From: Lichenicola sp964242425
GTDB lineage: Bacteria; Pseudomonadota; Alphaproteobacteria; Acetobacterales; Acetobacteraceae
Length of the DNA: 37,636 nucleotides
Direction of reading: 5' to 3'
Assembly (NCBI GenBank): GCA_964242425.1
Contig: CAXTCK010000008.1
Location: 1 to 37,636, forward strand
Positions 7,915 through 13,538 of this stretch are shown here, piece after piece. Numbering within the stretch: the stretch's first letter is position 1; each line of letters begins with the position of its first letter. Below the pieces are notes generated by a model, which did not search any database, was not told the DNA's origin, and saw only the letters and a list, made by a program, of their open reading frames with translations. The position numbers were made by a program, and so were the translations under genes.

Positions 7915-9828
7915 TCAGCCGTCCCGCCATCCGGCATGGAAGTGCCCGTAGATCGAGCGCGCGGTTTCCCGGCTGATCCCCGGCGCGTTCTCCAGGTCCA
8001 CCAGCCCGGCCTGCTTGACCCCGCGCGCCGAGCCGAAATGGTTCAACAGGGCGCGCTTGCGCAACGGCCCGATGCCGGGGATCTCGTCCAGTTCGGAGCG
8101 CACGATCGCCTTGGAACGGCCGGCGCGGTGGGTGGTGATGGCGAAGCGGTGCGCCTCGTCGCGCAGGCGCTGGAGGTAGTAAAGCACCGGGTCGCGCGGC
8201 GGCAGCTGGAACGGCGGGGCGTCGCCGGTGTGGAACCATTCGCGGCCCGCGTCGCGGTCGGGGCCCTTGGCGATCGCCACCAGCTTGACGTCGTTGACGC
8301 CGAGATCGTCCAGCACCTGACGCACGGCGGAGAACTGGCCGAGGCCGCCGTCGATCAGCAGCAGGTCGGGCCAGTCCGGACGCGTGGGCGCTTCCCCGGT
8401 CTTCTCCTGCTCGGCCGCCTGCTCGCGCAGGGAGCGGCCGAAGCGGCGCTCCAGCACCTCGCGCATCATCGCGAAGTCGTCGCCGGGGGTGATCGGGCCG
8501 CGGATCGAGTACTTGCGATACGCCTGCTTGGTGAAGCCTTCCGGGCCCGCCACCACCATCACGCCATAAGCGTTGGTGCCCATGATGTGGCTGTTGTCAT
8601 AGGTCTCGATCCGTTCCGGCGCCGACGGCAGCCCGAACAGGGTCGCCACCCCGTCCAGCAGCTTGGCCTGCCCCGCCCCTTCGGCCAGGCGGCGCTCCAG
8701 CGCCTCGCGGGCGTTGGTGGCGGCGTGCTCCACCACCGCGCGCTTCTCGCCACGCTGCGGCACCAGAAGCTCCACCTTGCGGCCGGCCTTCAGTGTCAGC
8801 GCCTCGGCGATCAGCTCCGGCTCGGCGACGGGAACGTTGCTCAGCAGCAGCGGCGGCGGCGGCTTGTCGTCGTAGAACTGCGCCACGAAGGCCGCCAGCA
8901 CCTCGCCCGCCTCCTCGTCGCGGGCGTTGGCCGGGAAGAAGGCGCGGTTGCCGTTGTTGCGCCCGCCGCGGATGAAGAACACCTGCACGCAGGCCTGTCC
9001 CGCCGCCTGGTGGATGGCGACGATGTCGGCGTCGTCGATGGAGGCCGGGTTGATCACCCCGCTGCCCTGCACGTGGGTGAGGCCGCGTATGCGGTCGCGC
9101 AGGGCTGCGGCGCGCTCGAACTCCATCGCCTCGGAGGCGCGCTCCATCTCCACCGCCAGCTCCTTTTGCACCGAGCCCGCCTTGCCGGACAGGAAGGCGC
9201 GCGCCTGCGCCACCAGGTGGTCGTAGGCCGGCTTGTCGATGCGGTCGACGCAAGGCGCCGAGCAGCGCTTGATCTGGTGCAGCAGGCAGGGCCGGGTGCG
9301 CGTGGTGAACACGCTGTCGGAGCACGAGCGAAGCAGGAACACCCGCTGCATCGCCGTCACGGTCTGGTTCACCGCCCAGGCGGACGCGAACGGCCCCCAG
9401 TAGCTGGCACCCTTGCCCGGCTTGCCGCGATGCTTGGTGATCTGCGGGAAGGCGTGCCCGTCGGTCATCATCAGCCACGGATAGGTCTTGTCGTCGCGCA
9501 GCAGGATGTTGAAGCGCGGCTTCAGCCGCTTGATCAGGTTGGCCTCGAGCAGCAGCGCCTCGGCCTCGGTGTGGGTGGTGACGATCTCCATGGAGACCGT
9601 CTCGCTCACCATGCGCCGCAGCCGCTCCGGCAGCCGCCCGACCTGGGTGTAGGAGTACACTCGCTTCTTCAGCGCACGTGCCTTGCCGACGTAGAGCGCC
9701 TCGCCCTTGCCGTCGAGCATCCGGTACACGCCGGGTGACAACGGCATGGTCAGCAGCGCCTGCTCGATCGCCCGCACGCCAGGCGGCGGCGTCCGGGTAT
9801 CGCCGGCCATCGGGATGTTCTCGTCCAT
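7915..9828 (-). CDS. uvrC: Excinuclease ABC subunit C
   Basis: UvrC makes both incisions flanking a DNA lesion after UvrA-UvrB recognition in nucleotide excision repair. The 637-aa protein has the N-terminal GIY-YIG nuclease (PGVYRML at 32-38, ALYVGKA at 44-50). A CxxxxxxC(x)3C-like cluster (CLLHQIKRCSAPC) follows, then a UVR segment around 205-240 (ERASEAMEFERAAALRD). The RNase H-like nuclease domain is marked by ETYDNSH and LLIDGGLGQ. C-terminal helix-hairpin-helix repeats (IPGIGPLRKRALLNHFGS) complete it. The ATG at 9828 is used; the ATG at 9810 is possible. No LexA-type box (GTTC-N7-GTTC or GAAC-N7-GTTC) is evident upstream. Confidence 0.97.
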   Translation of the reverse strand: MDENIPMAGDTRTPPPGVRAIEQALLTMPLSPGVYRMLDGKGEALYVGKARALKKRVYSYTQVGRLPERLRRMVSETVSMEIVTTHTEAEALLLEANLIKRLKPRFNILLRDDKTYPWLMMTDGHAFPQITKHRGKPGKGASYWGPFASAWAVNQTVTAMQRVFLLRSCSDSVFTTRTRPCLLHQIKRCSAPCVDRIDKPAYDHLVAQARAFLSGKAGSVQKELAVEMERASEAMEFERAAALRDRIRGLTHVQGSGVINPASIDDADIVAIHQAAGQACVQVFFIRGGRNNGNRAFFPANARDEEAGEVLAAFVAQFYDDKPPPPLLLSNVPVAEPELIAEALTLKAGRKVELLVPQRGEKRAVVEHAATNAREALERRLAEGAGQAKLLDGVATLFGLPSAPERIETYDNSHIMGTNAYGVMVVAGPEGFTKQAYRKYSIRGPITPGDDFAMMREVLERRFGRSLREQAAEQEKTGEAPTRPDWPDLLLIDGGLGQFSAVRQVLDDLGVNDVKLVAIAKGPDRDAGREWFHTGDAPPFQLPPRDPVLYYLQRLRDEAHRFAITTHRAGRSKAIVRSELDEIPGIGPLRKRALLNHFGSARGVKQAGLVDLENAPGISRETARSIYGHFHAGWRDG

Positions 9829-10437
9829 GCGGCTTCATCTAGTGCGCGGAGCCGATCCTGCGTAGCGGCAAAGCCTACCGGACTGAAAATCCACCGCTTT
9901 AGCCGCGACCGCCGCTTCTCCACCGAGCCTGTGGACAAGTTTGTGGATCAGGAACCGACAAGGTGTCGTAAACCGCGGTCCGGCTGGGCCCCTATCGGAT
10001 TGCCCGTTTTCTAGGCATACATCGCAAGTTGTTGTTTTTGCTGGTTTCAGCCTGAGCGTGGCTGTCACAGGGTCGACATATTGGGCCAGATCGTTGGAAA
10101 CAGGGCGAGTCAACGCCGCGGCGTGGACAAATCGCGCCGCCGCCACAGTGCCGGGCGTTTTCCGAGGTCGCGTTTTGTTCGAGTTGACAGTCTTCCGGTC
10201 GTTTTGCAGGCCCTGCCCGACGGACGGTCGAGTCGTCCTTCGGTGCCGTGGCCGGACCGCATCCTCCGGCCCGGACGGATACCCGCCGACGGTGGAGCAG
10301 GACGGGACTTCCGGACCTTCCGTCCGATGCGGCAAACCCGGGATCCGGCCGATCTGCGCTCGATGATGGCTCCAGGCCTGGCTTCCACCCGGGCGGTCCG
10401 ACGATCCGGCCGGACAGGGTTCATCAGCCGCAGGGCG
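9829..10437. other. 609-bp non-coding region upstream of uvrC
   Basis: No convincing gene lies here. Open frames on both strands have Arg/Pro-rich, shadow-like compositions. The part from about 9930 to 10090 is visibly less GC-rich than the surroundings and contains T-runs on the top strand (GTTGTTTTTGCTGG at about 10030). It also holds DnaA-box-like words at 9930-9950 and 10122-10130, and GANTC (CcrM-type) sites at 10107 and 10230. The uvrC promoter must be inside or upstream. Whether the region has a replication or regulatory role is open. Confidence 0.5.
9930..9950 (-). promoter_or_regulatory. Two DnaA-box-like words in tandem
   Basis: TGTGGACAA (9930-9938) and TGTGGATCA (9942-9950) each differ at one position from TGTGGATAA, the complement of the DnaA box TTATCCACA. 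They lie in the same orientation with a 12-bp repeat distance. A weaker CGTGGACAA sits at 10122-10130. Single-mismatch boxes are expected by chance across a genome, so only the clustering next to a lower-GC stretch is suggestive. Confidence 0.3.
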
Positions 10438-11088
10438 TCAGCCGCAGAGCATCAGCGGGATCAGCTTGCAGCAGGTGTTGCACGACTCGATCGGCTCGGA
10501 CTTGGCGAACTTGGAACCAGGCTTTGCCACCTTCGCCGACCAGACCTCGCTCATGGCAAAAGGCCGGGCCCAGTTGTTCCTGAGCGCGTGGGCGATGAGC
10601 TTCGGACCGGCGCACGTGCCGGGCTCGGTCATCAGGCCCTCGAACCTGCTGTGGTCGCACTTCTGCTGGCTCAGGAAGCCACCCGCAGCGGTCGGGATCT
10701 GCCCGCCACCCAGGTTACCGGCGAACACCAGGTCGGGATAAAGCGCCTTCGCGGCCGCCTGGATGGCCGCCTCCTTGCGCGGGCCGCTACCGGACATGGC
10801 AACGGCCATCTGCCCGCCGGCAGCGATCAGCACGCCGACCATGCCCTCCTGCTTGCCGACACCGGCAATACCCTTGCTTGCACTGGTGCCGGCTCCAACC
10901 TTCTCGGCGATCCTGCTGGCTATGAACTCGGTCTTGTCGGTTTCCACCACGATCTTGTTCCGGTCGGTCGGATTGTGCGTCGTGCCGCACGTCCGGCAGG
11001 GCGCATCGTTGCCGTAGGTCAACCCGGTGAGCCGCACGCCCTGCACCGCGTCAGTGCATGACATGTTGCGTAGACTGCGGACGAACAT
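10438..11088 (-). CDS. Deaminase-fold-like protein, orphan, possibly inactive
   Basis: This 216-aa protein has no signal peptide and no membrane segment. The C-terminal half resembles the nucleic acid/nucleotide deaminase superfamily, including the toxin-type members. A strand pair (VGVLIAAGGQMAVAMSGSG, about 84-102) is followed by GTCAGPKLIAHAL (157-169), where the family has a (H/C)AE-containing motif such as CAEPK. Then come AMSEVW (178-183) and ESCNTCCKLIPLMLC (201-215), which supplies the CxxC zinc ligands (Cys203, Cys206). The Glu expected after Cys159-Ala160 is Gly161 (codon GGT), so the usual proton shuttle is missing. A second CxxC (CRTC, 31-34) lies near the N-terminus. The ATG at 11088 has a weak G-rich ribosome-binding site; Met9 is an alternative. 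I see no immunity gene or secretion domain. The fold assignment is motif recognition, not a search result. Confidence 0.55.
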   Translation of the reverse strand: MFVRSLRNMSCTDAVQGVRLTGLTYGNDAPCRTCGTTHNPTDRNKIVVETDKTEFIASRIAEKVGAGTSASKGIAGVGKQEGMVGVLIAAGGQMAVAMSGSGPRKEAAIQAAAKALYPDLVFAGNLGGGQIPTAAGGFLSQQKCDHSRFEGLMTEPGTCAGPKLIAHALRNNWARPFAMSEVWSAKVAKPGSKFAKSEPIESCNTCCKLIPLMLCG

Positions 11089-11206
11089 GAGGGCCCCCGT
11101 CTGGTTGGCGGGCTTCTGCCAGCTGCCGCCCGGAGGTGCGAACCCGGCATGCGCCTGGTTCGCGGTGCCGACAAGCCGGCCTGGCCGCCCGTCGGCGTGC
11201 TACCGA

Positions 11207-11353
11207 TCAACGATAATAGCCGCGTCCGCCATGGTAACCGCCGTAGCCGTGGCAGTAGCGCAAGCCGAACGGCCCGCATCCGCAGCCACTCAGGGTCACC
11301 GTCGCGAGCATTAGCGCGACCGCTGTCAGGATCCGACTTCTTCTACGCATCAT
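11207..11353 (-). CDS. Small predicted lipoprotein with Gly/His/Tyr-rich tail
   Basis: This 48-aa protein begins with an Arg-rich n-region and a hydrophobic core (MMRRRSRILTAVALMLATV) and ends its signal in LSGC, a clear lipobox. The mature peptide is about 20 residues, rich in Gly, Tyr and His with two further cysteines (CGCGPFG, RYCHGYGGYHGG). A GAGGT ribosome-binding site stands 6 nt before the ATG at 11353. Short tails of this kind occur in lipoproteins of unknown role. The His/Cys/Tyr content could allow metal binding, but that is a guess. Confidence 0.7.
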   Translation of the reverse strand: MMRRRSRILTAVALMLATVTLSGCGCGPFGLRYCHGYGGYHGGRGYYR

Positions 11354-11530
11354 GGTGTTACCTCGATCTTGGGGCCTGCTGGCAGGGCCGACGAGGCGCC
11401 GCGATTGTGGCAACCGCATGGAGGTGGCGTATCATTCTGGAACCCGGATGTCGGGTTGGATGACCGTGACCGGTGCAGCCGCGCCGTTGCAGGGCGCCTG
11501 CCTCATAAAGGATAAGGTCGGGCGCTCGCT

Positions 11531-11567
11531 GCCTTCGCAAGAAGGCAACCGGAGATTTGGTATCTCC
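11531..11567. other. Two adjacent perfect hairpins
   Basis: GCCTTC-gcaa-GAAGGC (11531-11546, 6-bp stem with a GNRA tetraloop on the top strand) is followed after 4 nt by GGAGAT-ttggt-ATCTCC (11551-11567, 6-bp stem, 5-nt loop). Both lie just downstream of the leftward 75-aa gene, which stops at 11587, and about 180 bp upstream of the small lipoprotein start. No T-run follows on either strand. They may be a 3' stabilising or terminating structure, or part of a small structured RNA. Confidence 0.4.
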
Positions 11568-11586
11568 GCCGTGGCAGGGCGATGTC

Positions 11587-11814
11587 CTACCCAGGTTGAC
11601 GCGCCTGCATCTCCTTGAACGCCTCCAGGCCACGCCGGAAGGCATCAACGCCCTGGTGGTGGAACGCGATCGACGCCTGGGTGGTGTCCTCGGTGCCGCT
11701 GACGGATCGCATCTCGCCGCTTTCCAGAGCCGCTATCATCTGCTCCCCGAGCTCGATTCGCCGCTTGTACTCGACGATCAGCTGGTCAACGGCAGAACCG
11801 GGTTGATCACTCAT
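11587..11814 (-). CDS. Hypothetical 75-aa helical protein
   Basis: The protein (MSDQPGSAVDQLIVEYK...) has no signal peptide or membrane segment. Its charged, heptad-like pattern in the first half (QLIVEYKRRIELGEQMIAAL) and in the second (FRRGLEAFKEMQARQ) predicts two helices, separated by a Ser/Thr/Glu-rich turn. I chose the ATG at 11814, which has an AGGAAG ribosome-binding site about 11 nt upstream. The longer frame upstream of it has a Ser/Arg-rich, non-native composition. I recognise no family. It lies between tRNA-Arg and the small lipoprotein gene on the same strand. Confidence 0.55.
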   Translation of the reverse strand: MSDQPGSAVDQLIVEYKRRIELGEQMIAALESGEMRSVSGTEDTTQASIAFHHQGVDAFRRGLEAFKEMQARQPG

Positions 11815-11998
11815 GATGACGGAAGCTTCCTGTGCAGCTTGGCCGGATTGCCTGAGCGGGCTGTGTGAGGACGTGCGCGACGACCCGGTGCCAGCCGCGG
11901 CCAGGGCAGTCTGGCGGGGCACCGATCTTCCGCAGCCATCAGGGGAGCGGCTCGCATGCCGGCCGACCAGCCCTGACACGTCGATTTCGCAACGATTC

Positions 11999-12075
11999 TG
12001 GCGGACCCGAAAGGATTCGAACCTTCGGCCTTCGCCTTCGGAGGGCGACGCTCTATCCAGCTGAGCTACGGGTCC
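11999..12075 (-). tRNA. tRNA-Arg (anticodon CCG)
   Basis: Read leftward, the sequence folds as a full cloverleaf. The acceptor stem pairs GGACCCG with CGGGTCC, the D arm is GCTC...GAGC, and the anticodon arm is TCGCC-CTCCGAA-GGCGA with anticodon CCG (reads CGG). The T arm is GAAGG-TTCGAAT-CCTTT with one G-U pair. The discriminator G and the CCA end are encoded (11999-12002). Upstream on the same strand a weak TGGCAA / TATGCA pair could be its promoter. The 3' end is not repeated elsewhere in the window, so there is no sign of an integrated element using it. Confidence 0.96.
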
Positions 12076-12129
12076 GGCATCGGCTGCATAGCCCGAAGTG
12101 CCGAGGATTGCCAGTGCCCTCCGGACCGG

Positions 12130-13284
12130 TCAGGGCTCGGACGATCCGTCCGCCAGCCCGTCCAGCCGGGACGGGAGCCAGACCGGGACGGTGCCGCGCC
12201 ACCCCCCGTCCGCCATCCAGGTGGCGGCCGCGATCTCGCCCCCGGACGGCAGCGGCAGATCCGGGGTCAGGATCCAGGAAGCGATGTCGCCGGTCACCGC
12301 CCGGCGGTTGCGGTCGCGCGTCAGCAGGTGATAGCCGGCCGGGTAGAAGCTGCGCCGTACGGTGTCCGGCAGGTGCGTCCAGGCGGCGGCGGTCGCTTCG
12401 GCCGGCACCAGCTGGTCGTGGCCGCCATAGGCGATCAGCACCGGGCCGCGCATCCGGGGCACGGAGTCCTGCGCCCGGCTCATCAGGTCCACGAGCCCGT
12501 GCAGGCTCCCGACGCGGGTGCTGCGCAGGGTCAGGGGGTCGAAGGCGAGCCGGTAGAGCGCGTCGCGGTTGTCGGTGGCCACGATGTGCAGCGGCAGCTC
12601 GTTGCCGGTCAGCTCCCAGTCGGGCAGCAGCGTCGCCGCGGTCCAGAGCGACACCGTCAGCAGCGGGCTCATCTGCTGCCGGCTCCACACCGCCGGGGCC
12701 AGCAGGATCGTGCCGGCGACGGGCGGCGCGTCGGGGCGCGCGGCCAGGCACATCAGGATCGCCCCGCCCATGCTTTCGCCCATCAGATAAAGCGGCACCC
12801 CGGGCTCGCGCGCCGCCACCAGGCGAGCCAGCTCGGCCGCGTCGCTCACCATCTGGTCGGTGCCGACCCAGCGCCCGCGCATCGGCGCCTCCCCGAAGCC
12901 GCGCAGGTCGGGCGCGTAAACGGTGATGCCGCGTGCCGCCAGCACCGGCGCCGGCAGCTCCCAGGCGTCACGGCTGTCGTTGAAGCCGTGCAGCGCCAGC
13001 ACCACCGCGCGCTCCGGCCCCTGCGCCCGCCACACCCGCGCCGGCAGCACCGCGCCGTCGGACAAGGTGAAGCGGAGGTCGGGCGGCACGAGGCGATGGT
13101 CGGCAGCAACCCGTGCCGCGTCCACCGGCGCCACCGGCGGCCTGTGCACGGGCATCGCCACGCAGCCGGCCAGCAGCAGGACGCAGGCCGGCCAGCGCAG
13201 GTGCCGCGTGACGGAAACGCTTGAAGCGGCGGATATCCTGGGAATGGGGCGGAGGTTCCAAAGCGGGACGGTCCTGCGTATCAT
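12130..13284 (-). CDS. Lysophospholipase-like alpha/beta hydrolase lipoprotein
   Basis: This 384-aa protein resembles monoacylglycerol lipase/PldB-type serine hydrolases. The oxyanion region is ALHGFNDSRDAW, the nucleophile elbow is MGESMGGA (about Ser171), the acid is in YGGHDQLVP, and the His is in YPAGYHLLTRD. A lipobox (VLLLAGC, about Cys41) suggests membrane anchoring and action on lipids or lysolipids outside the cytoplasm. The signal peptide has an unusually long n-region if the ATG at 13284 is right; that start has a good GGAGGTGGG ribosome-binding site. Its start lies only 35 bp from the divergent zinc-finger gene. The substrate is not predictable from sequence. Confidence 0.85.
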   Translation of the reverse strand: MIRRTVPLWNLRPIPRISAASSVSVTRHLRWPACVLLLAGCVAMPVHRPPVAPVDAARVAADHRLVPPDLRFTLSDGAVLPARVWRAQGPERAVVLALHGFNDSRDAWELPAPVLAARGITVYAPDLRGFGEAPMRGRWVGTDQMVSDAAELARLVAAREPGVPLYLMGESMGGAILMCLAARPDAPPVAGTILLAPAVWSRQQMSPLLTVSLWTAATLLPDWELTGNELPLHIVATDNRDALYRLAFDPLTLRSTRVGSLHGLVDLMSRAQDSVPRMRGPVLIAYGGHDQLVPAEATAAAWTHLPDTVRRSFYPAGYHLLTRDRNRRAVTGDIASWILTPDLPLPSGGEIAAATWMADGGWRGTVPVWLPSRLDGLADGSSEP

Positions 13285-13319
13285 CCCACCTCCATCCCGG
13301 CCACATGCAAGGCGACACA

Positions 13320-13538
13320 ATGCCGTTCGGCGCATCGACACCCACCCCGCAGCTCGGGCCGGAGGCGATCGAGACACTCACCGTCACCAGCCGGGTGGTC
13401 AGCTGCGACGGCGGGGCCGGCGCGCTGGGCCATCCCCGGGTGTGGCTGCGCATCGTCGAGCAGCAGACCTATTGCCCGTGGTGCTCGCGCGTCTACGTGC
13501 TGGCACCCGGCACCGGCGACGGCGACGACTCCCATTGA
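13320..13538 (+). CDS. Zinc-finger (zf-CHCC) domain protein
   Basis: This 72-aa protein has the ligand pattern of the zf-CHCC family: Cys29 (VVSCDGG), His38 (LGHPRVWL), Cys52 and Cys55 (YCPWCSRVYVL). The family is common in alphaproteobacteria and relates to the mitochondrial complex I accessory subunit NDUFS6. The ATG at 13320 has an AAGG-type site; an ATG at 13305 is an alternative. Its TGA overlaps the proposed TTG start of polA by 4 bp (TTGA), so it leads the long rightward chain of genes. The C-terminal tail (GTGDGDDSH) is acidic. Confidence 0.85.
   Translation: MPFGASTPTPQLGPEAIETLTVTSRVVSCDGGAGALGHPRVWLRIVEQQTYCPWCSRVYVLAPGTGDGDDSH

Noticed and set aside
9829..9900. LexA/SOS operator in front of uvrC
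   Set aside because: No GTTC-N7-GTTC or GAAC-N7-GTTC arrangement is visible upstream of the start codon.
9941..10366. Open frames on both strands in the uvrC upstream region
   Set aside because: They overlap each other, have non-native composition and no ribosome-binding site, and I recognise no domain.
10438..11088. Secreted antibacterial toxin with immunity partner
   Set aside because: No signal peptide, secretion or pretoxin domain is present. The neighbouring small genes do not look like immunity proteins, and the catalytic Glu is absent.
11999..12023. tRNA-Arg 3' end as an attachment site
   Set aside because: I looked for a second copy of the tRNA 3' end within the window and found none, and no integrase gene is present.
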